Shown: positions 37,001-45,481, counted from the stretch's first letter. The stretch is 64,000 nt of DNA from Aquimarina spongiae (GCF_900141785.1 NZ_FQYP01000001.1:124001-188000), one strand, 5' to 3'. Numbers and translations are program-made. The notes: generated by a model from the sequence alone, not told the origin.

Positions 37001-38597
37001 AAGAGGATATGTTTCTGGAGATGCCAAGATCTCGGGAAGTTTTAAAAACCCTTCGATAGATGGAGCGCTCAAATTAAACCAAGCAGGACTTACAGTACCA
37101 TATTTGAATGTTGATTTGGATTTTGCAGAGAATTCCAGAGTTGTTTTAGAAAAACAACGGTTTAATTTTGATGATATTGATATCATTGATACCAAGTATT
37201 ATACTCAAGGTGTATTGAGTGGATATATTGGGCATCGACAATTCTCCAAATGGGAAATAGGATTGAACTTACTTGCACCTGATCGATTATTAGTATTGGA
37301 TACCGAAGAAGACGAAGAGTCTTTGTATTATGGAACAGGGTTTATAAGCGGAGATGCTCAAATACAAGGGCCCACAGATCGTTTGGTAATCGATGTGAAT
37401 GCTACTACAGAAGAAGGTACGGTCTTCAAAATACCATTAAACGAGAGTGAGTCTATTGGGGACAATTCTTTTATACATTTTTTAAGTCCTGAAGAAAAAC
37501 GTGCACGACTAGAAGGAAAAGAAATCATATTGGACGATGTAAAAGGGTTAGAACTTAATTTTGATCTGGATGTAAATAACAATGCTGAGGTAGAAATTGT
37601 GATCAATAAAGAAAATGGAAGTTCTTTAAAAGGAAGAGGAGCGGGTACTTTGCTTATCGAGATCAACACCAACGGTAAGTTCAATATGTGGGGGGATTTT
37701 GTGGCGTATGAGGGGACTTATAATTTCAGATATGGTGCTTTTGTAGAGAAATTGTTTTCTGTTCGGGATGGAGGGACCATTGTTTGGGATGGTAGTCCAA
37801 CCAGAGCATTATTGGATCTTAGCGCAGTCTATAAAACTGAAGCCAATCCTGCTATTTTATTAGAAAATGCCTCGATAAATCGAAAAATTCCTGTCGAAGT
37901 GGTAGTGGATTTGCAAGGAGAGTTGATACAACCTAATCTTAATTTTAATATCGAATTTCCGAATTTGAGTTCTGTGGTAAAAAGTGAATTAGATTATAAG
38001 TTGAGTGACCAATCCAATAGAGAACTACAAGCGTTATCTCTAGTGTCACAAGGACAATTTTATAGTGACGAAACCCTTAATCCAAATACTATAACCGGAG
38101 GATTGGTAGCAGAAAGAGCATCGAGTCTATTTAATAACTTATTGTCTGATGATGATGATAAGTTTCAGGTAGGGGTAAATTATGTACAGGGAGTAAGAAC
38201 CCTGGATCAGGAAAATGCAGATCAGTTTGGTCTCACTCTTTCGACACAGATCAATAATAAAATTTTGATTAATGGTCGAGTAGGGGTTCCAATAGGAGGT
38301 ACAGATCAGTCTACCGTGGTAGGGGACGTAGAAATCGAGTATTTGTTTAATGAAGATGGGTCGTTACGAGGAAAAGTATTTAATCGTCAAAACGATATAC
38401 AGTTTATTGGGGCGCAAAACCAAGGATATGAACAAGGTTTAGGATTATCCTATTCTGTAGATTTTGATAATTTTGGAGAGCTATGGCAGAAGGTGTTCAA
38501 AGGAAAAAAGAAACCAAAAGACTCGATTGCAAAGCCAGTAGATACTACCAAAATAGAAGCTCCGGATTTTATTAACTTTACTGAGAAGAATAAGTAA
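34071..38597 (+). CDS. tamB: TamB-family translocation/assembly protein
   Basis: 1508 aa. A membrane-anchored, very long beta-rich periplasmic bridge with one N-terminal helix (VFLTLLSLFAFLVIVFSV, about residues 35-52) and the C-terminal TamB (DUF490) domain (about 1100-1470) with GTLLIEINTNGKFNMWG and the following YRFGAF-like strand (YNFRYGAF). Known: works with Omp85-type TamA or BamA, or moves lipid to the outer membrane. The start is odd: no ATG or GTG lies between the upstream edge and the helix, and the only usual candidate is TTG 34071, which overlaps tsaD. Start uncertain, product sure. Confidence 0.9.
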   Translation: MWIHYEEKGIEIVNIVSKVKTIKHIKKFRKILLRVFLTLLSLFAFLVIVFSVPAVQTYFGDKITNNLKEKNNVDITIGRLGLTYAGRVSLKEVLVKDHHNDTLMFAGEIETSIGNINDISNGQPEIGDVAIEDLVFKMKMYKDEKSDNLMTLIRKFESDNPSSGKRFLLTTQAITITNGRFSFTDENLNNPEVIDYRDISLDAENLMVDGPDVYLNINALGLKDQRGLNISKLQTCFSIKPEEMNFQELVIETPDSKIQGEILFSYKVGGLSNFENEVNIKADFDKASVSTNDLIPFYGGFGRNQQFRLKNTSVQGVLNDFKVVNANITGLDRSIVKGNIRIKNAVSDATKFELEGDFDDITTNYYDLINLMPKILGEALPKQLYQFGSVKAIGNASVTTKAVDMDMDLISQLGKINAFVLLENLDDIRTSTYNGNVISSNFNVGQLLGLKTVGNAGFDIHVDGSGFTLESLDTKIEGDINKLEINNYTYTRLKAIGNLKDRVFDGELDSRDPNIRFAFNGVADLSQEINNYDFVAQVDHVDLNKLNIFTRDEVSVFNGDVFMKMKGTNINDAFGTISFAKTLYANQDANYYFEDFDITSSFDDQNVRTITINSPDIIQGSVKGIFRFENVYDLFRNSVGSLYTNFEATEITDDEFMEFDFNIYNKIVDVFYPEIQFAPNTVIKGRVESNESEFKLTFKSPAIRAFGNLMEEVDIQIDNKNPLFNTYVAVDSIASRNYGLSEFSLINVTLKDTLFMHSEFKGGKNNADNFNLEFYHTINQENNSVIGFRKSDLTYKGHTWYVNRDKNKSNNKIIFDNDFNNIDIQSLIFNYKDEEIKVNGVVEGKYHKDVKATFQNVDLNKITPRIDSLSFGGRVDGELTVLQENGEYYPNSTISVDNLAINETLLGDLRIDVTGNDDLTEYNVNTQLTDNGNHQSLSALGTINVSEKGSKMDVDVDLDRFNIAEFSALGGIVVSNIRGYVSGDAKISGSFKNPSIDGALKLNQAGLTVPYLNVDLDFAENSRVVLEKQRFNFDDIDIIDTKYYTQGVLSGYIGHRQFSKWEIGLNLLAPDRLLVLDTEEDEESLYYGTGFISGDAQIQGPTDRLVIDVNATTEEGTVFKIPLNESESIGDNSFIHFLSPEEKRARLEGKEIILDDVKGLELNFDLDVNNNAEVEIVINKENGSSLKGRGAGTLLIEINTNGKFNMWGDFVAYEGTYNFRYGAFVEKLFSVRDGGTIVWDGSPTRALLDLSAVYKTEANPAILLENASINRKIPVEVVVDLQGELIQPNLNFNIEFPNLSSVVKSELDYKLSDQSNRELQALSLVSQGQFYSDETLNPNTITGGLVAERASSLFNNLLSDDDDKFQVGVNYVQGVRTLDQENADQFGLTLSTQINNKILINGRVGVPIGGTDQSTVVGDVEIEYLFNEDGSLRGKVFNRQNDIQFIGAQNQGYEQGLGLSYSVDFDNFGELWQKVFKGKKKPKDSIAKPVDTTKIEAPDFINFTEKNK

Positions 38598-38649
38598 ATT
38601 ATTTTTCAGACTTTTATTACAAACAAAACCAACTAAACAACAAAAATAA

Positions 38650-39636
38650 ATGGCAAAAGAGATCAGAACGATTGGGGTGATGACCTCTGGAGGAGACGCT
38701 CCTGGAATGAATGCAGCGATCCGTGCAGTAGCACGAGCTTGTGCGTATTACAACGTAAAATGTATTGGGTTTTATAGAGGGTATCAAGGAATGATCGAGG
38801 GCGATTATTGCGAAATGAACGCTCGTAGTGTACGTAATATCATAAGCCAAGGTGGAACCATTTTAAAATCGGCCAGGTCCGAAGAATTTCGAACCAAAGA
38901 AGGAAGAAAAAAAGCAATGGATCACCTTAAGAAGCTAGGTATAGATGCTATGGTACTGATCGGTGGTGATGGAACTTTCAGAGGAGGGCAAATTTTTAGT
39001 GAAGAATTTGATATTCCTGTAATCGGTGTGCCAGGGACTATCGATAATGATATTTCAGGAACAAATTATACCATTGGTTATGATACGGCTTTAAATACAG
39101 TGATCGATGCTATTGATAAGATTCGTGATACTGCCAGTTCTCATGATCGACTGTTTTTTATTGAGGTGATGGGGCGTGATGCTGGTTTTATTGCTTTAAA
39201 CAGTGGTGTAGGAGCAGGAGCCGAAGAGATTTTAATCCCGGAGGAAGATCTTGGTTTGGACCGATTGTTAGAATCTTTGAAAAGAAGTAAACGTTCTGGA
39301 AAATCCTCAAGTATTGTTGTAGTAAGTGAAGGAGATAAGATCGGAAAAAACGTATACGAACTAGCGGATTATGTAACCGAAAATCTACCGGATTATGATG
39401 TCCGGGTTACAGTATTAGGCCATATGCAAAGAGGAGGGTCACCAAGTTGTTTTGACCGCACTTTGGCAAGTCGACTATGCGTAAAAGCGGTAGAATTATT
39501 GTTGGATGGTGAAAAAAATGTAATGGTTGGACTCATCGATAATAAGGTAACCGCTACCAGTTTTGACGAAGGACTCTCCAGCGAACATGAAATCAATAAG
39601 GAATTACTGCGCATTTCAGATATTCTGTCTACCTAA
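38650..39636 (+). CDS. pfkA: 6-phosphofructokinase, ATP-dependent
   Basis: 328 aa, the usual length of the bacterial enzyme. Makes fructose 1,6-bisphosphate from fructose 6-phosphate. Motifs: TSGGDAPGMNAAIRAV (start), GGDGTFRGG (ATP/Mg, about 105), PGTIDNDISGT with the catalytic Asp (about 128), VMGRDAGFIAL (about 173) and LGHMQRGGSPSCFDR (about 258). The Gly in GGDGT favours ATP rather than pyrophosphate. It starts 52 bp after tamB. It is the natural sink for fructose 6-phosphate from ManA. Confidence 0.96.
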   Translation: MAKEIRTIGVMTSGGDAPGMNAAIRAVARACAYYNVKCIGFYRGYQGMIEGDYCEMNARSVRNIISQGGTILKSARSEEFRTKEGRKKAMDHLKKLGIDAMVLIGGDGTFRGGQIFSEEFDIPVIGVPGTIDNDISGTNYTIGYDTALNTVIDAIDKIRDTASSHDRLFFIEVMGRDAGFIALNSGVGAGAEEILIPEEDLGLDRLLESLKRSKRSGKSSSIVVVSEGDKIGKNVYELADYVTENLPDYDVRVTVLGHMQRGGSPSCFDRTLASRLCVKAVELLLDGEKNVMVGLIDNKVTATSFDEGLSSEHEINKELLRISDILST

Positions 39637-39660
39637 TTTTCTGTTTTTATTCTATACCTT

Positions 39661-40026
39661 ATGATGACAATTGCAATTATAGCCCACGATGGCAAAAAAG
39701 CAGAAATGGTGCAGTTTCTTAACGAACACCAGAACGTACTAAGCGACAAAAATATTAAACTCGTATCTACCGGTACCACTGGAGAAAAGGCCAAAAGGGC
39801 GGGTTTTGAAGTATCTCCATATCTTTCAGGGCCGTTGGGAGGGGATGCGCAAATTGCTTCAGATGTTGCCGAGAAAAAAGTGGATATGGTGATTTTCTTC
39901 AGAGACCCATTAGCAAAACACCCACATGAACCGGATATTTTTATGCTGATGCGACTGTGTGATGTGTATAATGTACCACTAGCTACAAATCCTGCTACTG
40001 CCGAGTTGCTACTCAAAGGATTGTAG
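39661..40026 (+). CDS. mgsA: Methylglyoxal synthase
   Basis: 121 aa; converts dihydroxyacetone phosphate to methylglyoxal and phosphate, a bypass that relieves sugar-phosphate stress. Motifs: IAIIAHDGKKAEM, STGTTGEKAKRAG, the catalytic SGPLGGDAQIA (Asp in GGD, about residue 62) and FFRDPLAKHPHEPD. Full length. It begins 24 bp after pfkA, so the glycolytic entry enzyme and this overflow enzyme are probably co-expressed. Confidence 0.95.
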   Translation: MMTIAIIAHDGKKAEMVQFLNEHQNVLSDKNIKLVSTGTTGEKAKRAGFEVSPYLSGPLGGDAQIASDVAEKKVDMVIFFRDPLAKHPHEPDIFMLMRLCDVYNVPLATNPATAELLLKGL

Positions 40027-40447
40027 TATCTGGATTCACTTTTTATTTAAATACCTTTCTTTCAGGGGGAAATCATCCTTCACAAAGTAAAGTTATCTAC
40101 AAGATTAATGATGTTTGTTGTTTAAATGATCTCATATTCAGTAAGATATCGTTTGTAGATAGCTAGCTTCATTTGTAAATTATTAACAGTCTTCGATATC
40201 CGTGATTTAATGTCTTCAGCTTTTTTATATTTGCAGCTTCTTCTTGAACTCCCCAAAATAGAAGGAAAGTAGTTATAGTTTAACACTATTATGTATTCAG
40301 ACTTTGACCATTGATTTTTATTTTTTTGTAGGAAAACTAAAAAAAAATGAAAAAACAGGGTAACAAAGTTAACGGTTGTTACATAAATAAAAGTTAAACG
40401 ATAATTAAAGGCAAAACATTTACATCATTTTATAAACTAAGGTATAG
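40027..40447 (+). promoter_or_regulatory. 421-bp non-coding leader before the tandem repeat-protein genes
   Basis: No gene seen on either strand. It contains a perfect TATATTTG (40226-40233) inside a 16-base string identical to 23498-23513, giving a transcript leader of about 200 nt; no TTG is at the usual spacing. A 7-bp inverted repeat GTAACAA (40360-40366) / TTGTTAC (40376-40382) flanks a GTTAAC core and could be an operator 66 bp before the ATG. The rest is plain AT-rich DNA. Confidence 0.45.
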
Positions 40448-41562
40448 ATGAATAATACACTCATTCGAAAATCAATGCTAATTGGATGTTTAATATTTTT
40501 ATATTCTTCGATTGCATCAGCGCAGGTAGTAATTAATCCTGCTTCAGGAAGAATAATGGATATCGATACAGATTTTGTATTCAGACTTACAGAAAAAGGA
40601 TATAACAGACCCATACTACAATCAGGATGGTTATCCGGAGTTGGGGATTTTTTAGCGATCAAACATGGGGGTCAAATACAGAGGCAACTACCTATGGTTT
40701 TCGTATTAGTGATGCCAGAGGATTTGAATTTGGTAAAAACGATTTTGGATCTACATTTTTTAAAGTAAATACTAATGGGAATGTAGGGATAGGTACTTCA
40801 AATCCAGGAATCGAATTCGACGTAAGAGGTAGGGTTCAGTTTCATAGTTTAGGGAACACAAATAATTTCTTGCATTTTGATTATGACTCCAACGGAAACA
40901 AATTAAGGAGTTATGGAACCAATCTTTTTTTAGAAACCCGAAATATTACCGAAAACATAGAGTTTCGAACAAACAATTCTTCAAATTCATTAATGATTGT
41001 AAAGGGGAATGGAAATGTAGGAATTGGAACAACGGATCCACAGGATAAATTGCAGGTTAGAGGAAATTTAAGGTTAGATGGAGGATATAGTAATGATGAA
41101 ATTAGGTTTGAATCACAAAATGGCTTTCATAGAATAGCTTTTAGACAGTTACGATTTTATGATTGGGATGGTGGAGGAGATAATCTCACCATTAATAATG
41201 GTAGTGTTGGAATAGGTACAACCACACCAGACGCAAAACTTGCTGTAAATGGTAATATACATGCCAAAGAAGTAAAAGTAGATTTGGTAGGTTGGCCGGA
41301 TTACGTATTCGAAAATACCTATGAATTACCAACATTAAATCAAGTAGAAACACATATCAAAGAAAAAGGACATCTGCAAAACATACCATCGGCTCAAGAA
41401 GTTGCCGAAAACGGTATTGAATTGGGGGAGATGAATAAAAAATTATTGGAAAAGATAGAGGAGCTTACTTTGTATACCATTGCTCAGGAAAAGGAACTTA
41501 ATGACCAAGAAAAGCGGATTAGAAGTTTAGAAAATAAACTAGAAAAATTATTGCAACAATAA
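40448..41562 (+). pseudogene. Tail-fibre-like secreted repeat protein, split by a -1 frameshift
   Basis: Two frames make one protein. The first (40448-40768) has the signal peptide (IASAQ) and first residues; the second runs to 41562 and is open from at least 40627. Homology-like text passes from the first to the second at 40648-40654, where the zero-frame codons read GAT TTT TTA. A -1 slip, or one missing T, joins GVGDF to SDQTWGSNTE. The rest has VGIGT repeat motifs (three), a GWPDYVFENTY module and a C-terminal coiled coil (KKLLEKIEELTLYTI), shared with the next two genes. Either a broken gene, a base-call error in the T run, or true programmed frameshifting. Joined length is about 370 aa. 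Confidence 0.75.
40648..40654 (+). other. Slippery heptamer T TTT TTA at the frame junction
   Basis: The heptamer is set in the zero frame exactly as X-XXY-YYZ sites require (the same heptamer as in HIV-1 gag-pol), and the needed shift is -1. A hairpin 12 nt or so downstream is weak (CATGGG with CCTATG, one G-T pair). Confidence 0.55.
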
Positions 41563-41572
41563 CTAGGCAAAC

Positions 41573-42979
41573 ATGAAAAAAATAATTGTAATTGGTTTGA
41601 TACTGCTTTCAAGTAGTGGGGGTATAGCGCAACAGTGGAATTCATCTGGAGATAATACTACTTCGGGGAATGTAATTGTACAGAATCCTCAAAACACTTC
41701 GGCAGTAAGTATATTATCCTGGCAAAATAATATCGCCAGAATCAGGATTGGTGGAGATGGAGTTGGTGCTGATAATGGTTTTATGATTCAAGGTGTAGGA
41801 GATAAAAACCTACTTCGCATTATGAATGGAGGAAATATTGGTATTGGTACAACGAATCCATTTACTCCCTTGCATGTTAAGTCATCCCTAGATGGAGTAG
41901 TTACTTTTCAGACAGAAGATAACACATGGCTATATACCAATTGGATGGATAATACCGGTACTCGAAAGACATGGATGGGGTTAGGAGCAGATCTATCTTC
42001 TTTTAATATTAATGTAGAAAACGGGACTAATAAAATACTTTTTAACGGTGGAAATGTTGGGATAGGAATGACCGATCCCAAAGAAAAGCTGGAAGTGATT
42101 GGAACCGCTCTGATCAGTTCGAGAAATACCCGCGGTAGTGTAAAACTTAAGTTAGAGCGCGGAACAGAAGGCAAAGATGCAGCTGTGATTTCATTTGGAC
42201 AAAATGATAGTAGTATTTGGCATACCGGATTATTGTATTACGGAGGAAACCCTTCACCTAACTTTTATATTAGTCAAAATAATGCTATTGTTGATGGAAA
42301 TGGACAAGCGGTGCATACCCCAGAATTTACAATAGATCAAAATGGAGATGTAGGTATCGGAACAATTTCACCATCTGCAAAACTTGAAGTAAGAGGAGAT
42401 GCTTTGGTGAATAATTTCAACACCAGAGGAAGTGCTATTCTTAAAATAGACCGGGGGACACAAGGAAAAGACGCTGCAGTTGTTTCTTTTGGTGAAAATA
42501 ACAATTACACTTGGCATACAGGATTATTATACAATGGTGGAGCACTTACTCCTGATTTTTACATCAGTCAAAAAAATCTTATCAGAGATGGAAATGGACA
42601 AGCTGTTCATACTCCTGAACTTGCCATAACGAAAAACGGAATGGTTGGAATAGGAACCACTACACCAGATTCCAAACTAGCCGTAAACGGCAATATACAT
42701 GCTAAGGAAGTAAAAGTAGATCTAATAGGTTGGCCAGATTACGTATTCGAAAATACGTACCAATTACCTACACTAGATCAGATAGAAACTCATATCAAAG
42801 AAAAAGGACACTTACAAAACATCCCATCTGCTCAAGAGGTCGCAGAAAATGGGATTGAACTTGGGGAGATGAATAAAAAATTGCTGGAAAAGATCGAGCA
42901 GCTTACGTTGTATACTATCCAACAGCAAAAGGAAATAGAAGAACTAAAAGAAATTGTAGCAAAATTGATAAAACAATAA
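41573..42979 (+). CDS. Tail-fibre-like secreted repeat protein with shared C-terminal module
   Basis: 468 aa, signal peptide (GGIAQ). Four or more VGIGTTxP motifs spaced through the protein mark short beta repeats like those in phage tail fibres. A 98-aa tandem duplication (starting at about nt 42086 and again at 42380) carries NTRGS...RGT.GKDAAV.SFG...WHTGLLY.GG. The C-terminus holds the module HAKEVKVDLIGWPDYVFENTY...GHLQNIPSAQEV..NGIELGEMNKKLL and a coiled coil, shared with both neighbours. Known: this module is common in Bacteroidota secreted proteins, often annotated tail fibre or anchor; its role is unclear. Inference: a trimeric extracellular fibre with a C-terminal intramolecular chaperone-like or attachment module. 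Confidence 0.8.
   Translation: MKKIIVIGLILLSSSGGIAQQWNSSGDNTTSGNVIVQNPQNTSAVSILSWQNNIARIRIGGDGVGADNGFMIQGVGDKNLLRIMNGGNIGIGTTNPFTPLHVKSSLDGVVTFQTEDNTWLYTNWMDNTGTRKTWMGLGADLSSFNINVENGTNKILFNGGNVGIGMTDPKEKLEVIGTALISSRNTRGSVKLKLERGTEGKDAAVISFGQNDSSIWHTGLLYYGGNPSPNFYISQNNAIVDGNGQAVHTPEFTIDQNGDVGIGTISPSAKLEVRGDALVNNFNTRGSAILKIDRGTQGKDAAVVSFGENNNYTWHTGLLYNGGALTPDFYISQKNLIRDGNGQAVHTPELAITKNGMVGIGTTTPDSKLAVNGNIHAKEVKVDLIGWPDYVFENTYQLPTLDQIETHIKEKGHLQNIPSAQEVAENGIELGEMNKKLLEKIEQLTLYTIQQQKEIEELKEIVAKLIKQ
42086..42673 (+). repeat. In-frame tandem duplication, 294 nt (98 aa), in the 468-aa repeat protein
   Basis: Unit one begins at the KLEV codons at 42086 and unit two at 42380. Shared pieces include NTRGS, GKDAAV, WHTGLLY, FYISQ and GNGQAVHTPE, so the duplication is old enough to have diverged. 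Confidence 0.85.
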
Positions 42980-42989
42980 TAAAGGAAAG

Positions 42990-44246
42990 ATGAGAAAACT
43001 GATTGTAATTATTACACTACTATCAATAAATATTGGGATGCATGCCCAGGAAAATCAAATAGGAAATACCGGAAATATTGGGATCGGTACAACAAATCCA
43101 TTTTCTCCGTTACATATTAAATCTTCACTTGATGGTATGGTTACTTTTCAAACTTCAGATAATACTTGGTTATATACCAATTGGATGGATAACGGTGGTA
43201 CGCGAAAGACATGGATGGGATTGGGAGCAGATCTTTCTTCTTTTAATATCAATGTAGAAAATGGGACTGACAAAATACTATTTAATGGAGGAAATGTAGG
43301 TATTGGAACCACAAACCCCGAGCATCATTTGCAACTAACTAGCTCTAATAATCCAACTCTTGCTATTGGGAAATTAAATACAAACACTCAAGGTAAATCT
43401 TCATTAATATTTTTTGCCGGAAACGGCACAACAGCTAATGGTTTTACTATGCAGTATAACAAAACAAATAGTACAGATAGACTATCTTTTGTTGACGGAG
43501 GAAATAGGGAAGCTCTTTCAATTGAAAATGGCGGTGATATTGGTATTGGGACCACTACACCAGATTCCAAACTTTCTGTAAAAAGTGGAGGACAATCGAT
43601 TAACTTCTTAACAGGTACAAATTCGAGCGGATATGTATTAAATATTGGGGTGAATGATGATGGGGTAAATATTGCCAATAACTCTAAAATTAGAGGTTTT
43701 AACCTCAAGAATTCTGATCAAACCATCAATTTCCTTACGGGAACGAATACGAGCAGATATAACCTGAATATTGGAGTGAATGACGATGGTATAAACATAG
43801 AAAATAACTCAAGTGTAAGAGGTTTTAACTTTAAAAATGGCAACGGAGATTTGATGCGTATCACACATTCTGGTAACATAGGGATCGGTACGATTACTCC
43901 GGACTCCAAACTCTCTGTTAACGGTGTAGTTCATGCCAAAGAAGTAAAAATAGACCTAGTAGGTTGGCCAGATTATGTATTCGAAAATACGTATCAATTA
44001 CTAACACTAGAACAAGTAGAAACTCATATCAAAGAAAAAGGACACCTGCAAAATATCCCATCTGCTCAAGAAGTAGAAGAAAACGGGATCGAATTGGGGG
44101 AGATGAACAAAAAACTTTTGGAGAAGATTGAAGAATTGACCCTGTATACCATCGCCCAGGAAAAACAAATACAAGAACAAAACAAAAAAAATCAGGAATT
44201 GGAAGACAGGTTGAAAAAGATTGAAGATCTGTTGTCTCAAAACTAA
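42990..44246 (+). CDS. Tail-fibre-like secreted repeat protein, third paralogue
   Basis: 418 aa, signal peptide (GMHAQ). Same plan as the 468-aa protein: VGIGT repeats, then the GWPDYVFENTY module and a coiled-coil end (EEKQIQ..NKKNQELEDRLKKIEDLL). Residues from about nt 43125 to 43315 are close to those at 41885-42070 of its neighbour, including TWLYTNWMD and TRKTWMGLGADLSSF. It has its own 42-aa tandem repeat (43596-43847). It is 10 bp after the second paralogue and 22 bp before the OmpH-like gene, so one transcript is likely. Confidence 0.8.
   Translation: MRKLIVIITLLSINIGMHAQENQIGNTGNIGIGTTNPFSPLHIKSSLDGMVTFQTSDNTWLYTNWMDNGGTRKTWMGLGADLSSFNINVENGTDKILFNGGNVGIGTTNPEHHLQLTSSNNPTLAIGKLNTNTQGKSSLIFFAGNGTTANGFTMQYNKTNSTDRLSFVDGGNREALSIENGGDIGIGTTTPDSKLSVKSGGQSINFLTGTNSSGYVLNIGVNDDGVNIANNSKIRGFNLKNSDQTINFLTGTNTSRYNLNIGVNDDGINIENNSSVRGFNFKNGNGDLMRITHSGNIGIGTITPDSKLSVNGVVHAKEVKIDLVGWPDYVFENTYQLLTLEQVETHIKEKGHLQNIPSAQEVEENGIELGEMNKKLLEKIEELTLYTIAQEKQIQEQNKKNQELEDRLKKIEDLLSQN
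43596..43847 (+). repeat. In-frame tandem duplication, 126 nt (42 aa), in the 418-aa repeat protein
   Basis: Units begin at 43596 and 43722 and share INFLTGTN, LNIGVNDDG and the NNS..RGFN end. Confidence 0.85.
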
Positions 44247-44268
44247 ATACACTTAATAGTAAATACAT

Positions 44269-44802
44269 ATGAATAAACTAGCCTTACCCATCGCAATTAT
44301 AGCATTAATAGCTTCTGTAGCGTCTTTTTTCTATTTACAATCTTCTTCAGAGTTGGTATACGTAGATGTCAATAAGCTTTTGGATGGATATAAACGTACA
44401 AAAGTGGTGAAAGCGGAATTTGATGAAAAAGCTAAGACCATGAAAGCGAATGTAGATAGTCTGGTAGCCAATTGGCAAAGTGAACTGAAATCTTATGAAA
44501 AAGAACGTAGTTCTATGACCAAAAAAGAATTGGAATTAAAACAAGAGTTACTGGGGAATAAACAGCAGCAGATCAATAACTATCAACAAGCGGTACAAAA
44601 ACAGTTAATGGAGGAAGATAAAAAGGTGACGCAAACGGTAATTAATGACATTAATGACTTTGTAAAAGAATATGGGAAAGCAAATGGATACAAAGTGATT
44701 TTTGGAGCTACCGGTAATGGTACCATTATGTACGGAGAATCCTCTGCCGACCTTACCGGAGAAGTACTGGAACAACTTAACGCCGAATTCGAAGGAAAAT
44801 AA
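44269..44802 (+). CDS. OmpH/Skp-like periplasmic chaperone
   Basis: 177 aa. An N-terminal hydrophobic helix (LALPIAIIALIASVASFFYL) acts as an uncleaved anchor or signal. Then ELVYVDVNKLLDGYKRT, the usual OmpH start, and a long charged helix pair (about residues 50-130) as in the Skp tentacles; the end is a small beta part (YKVIFGATGNGTIMYG). Known: Skp-like proteins hold unfolded outer-membrane proteins in the periplasm. Here it directly follows the tandem secreted repeat proteins and is followed without a gap by a lipoprotein and the RHS genes. Inference: a local chaperone for these large exported proteins. Confidence 0.88.
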   Translation: MNKLALPIAIIALIASVASFFYLQSSSELVYVDVNKLLDGYKRTKVVKAEFDEKAKTMKANVDSLVANWQSELKSYEKERSSMTKKELELKQELLGNKQQQINNYQQAVQKQLMEEDKKVTQTVINDINDFVKEYGKANGYKVIFGATGNGTIMYGESSADLTGEVLEQLNAEFEGK

Positions 44803-45407
44803 TGTATAGAACAATAATTGGGATCATATGTATGTGCTTGGCTTTTGGTTGTGGTAACAAATCTTTTGATACCGCAGAAGCATTACAGTTATATATCCAG
44901 CAGCCAGAGAATGAGTACGTATACTCTAAGACCGTGAATGGGGTTGATTTTTCGGTGCTGTATAAACCCACTGACTTGTTGGTGAATCAAGAGTTAGGTG
45001 ATCACAAATCTGCTGAGATTGTAGATAGTCTTCGAGATAAGTATAAAGCATACATGTATTTCACGGTATCCATGTCCAAAAATAATCAAGAGTTGCTAAG
45101 CAATGTAGCAGGTAATAAGCGGCGTTTTGGAGCCATGGTCAATGAACTGGCTTTTGGTATGGAACAGAAGGTACATCTTTATACACCCAAAAAGGATACG
45201 GTCTTATTGGTAGATTATATATATCCGAGGATGTATGGTATGAGTGGAGCCACCACAATGCTTTTTGTGTACCCAAGAGAACAAAAGGTAACAAATCAAG
45301 AGTTTATGACATTAAGTATAGAAGACTTAGGATTTTACACTGGGGAAGTGAAGTTTAAAATCCCAACCAAAATAATAGCAAGCGAACCTAGAATACAATT
45401 CAACTAA
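44802..45407 (+). CDS. Lipoprotein of unknown function
   Basis: 201 aa; ATG overlaps the OmpH-like stop by one base (TAATG), so translation is coupled. Lipobox LAFGC near residue 17. Then a compact alpha/beta body with no known motif (VDFSVLYKPTDLLVNQE, about 50). No match to immunity families that I recognise. The tight coupling suggests a shared task with the OmpH-like protein in the envelope. Confidence 0.75.
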   Translation: MYRTIIGIICMCLAFGCGNKSFDTAEALQLYIQQPENEYVYSKTVNGVDFSVLYKPTDLLVNQELGDHKSAEIVDSLRDKYKAYMYFTVSMSKNNQELLSNVAGNKRRFGAMVNELAFGMEQKVHLYTPKKDTVLLVDYIYPRMYGMSGATTMLFVYPREQKVTNQEFMTLSIEDLGFYTGEVKFKIPTKIIASEPRIQFN

Positions 45408-45481
45408 GCAAAAAGAAAGAAGTAGGGGGAGGAGATTCATCATCTTCATACCTCATGCATTGCACTAAAAACAAAAATCTG

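Larger units (their letters stand above)
41209..44163 (+). repeat. C-terminal module present three times in the paralogue cluster
   Basis: About 280 nt at 41209-41490, 42648-42930 and 43879-44163 encode nearly the same GIGT..PD.KL...HAKEVK.DL.GWPDYVFENTY to LLEKIE.LTLYTI segment. The coordinates span all three copies; the DNA between is the variable N-terminal parts. Likely made by gene duplication and could be a site of gene conversion. Confidence 0.85.

Noticed and set aside
40627-41562. Second frame of the split gene as a complete stand-alone gene
   Set aside because: It would have no signal peptide, unlike both paralogues, and its first residues before SDQT match no part of them.
44007-44268. 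Two - strand frames opposite the coiled-coil end of the third paralogue
   Set aside because: Low-complexity Phe/Leu-rich text that is the reverse of coiled-coil codons; shadows.
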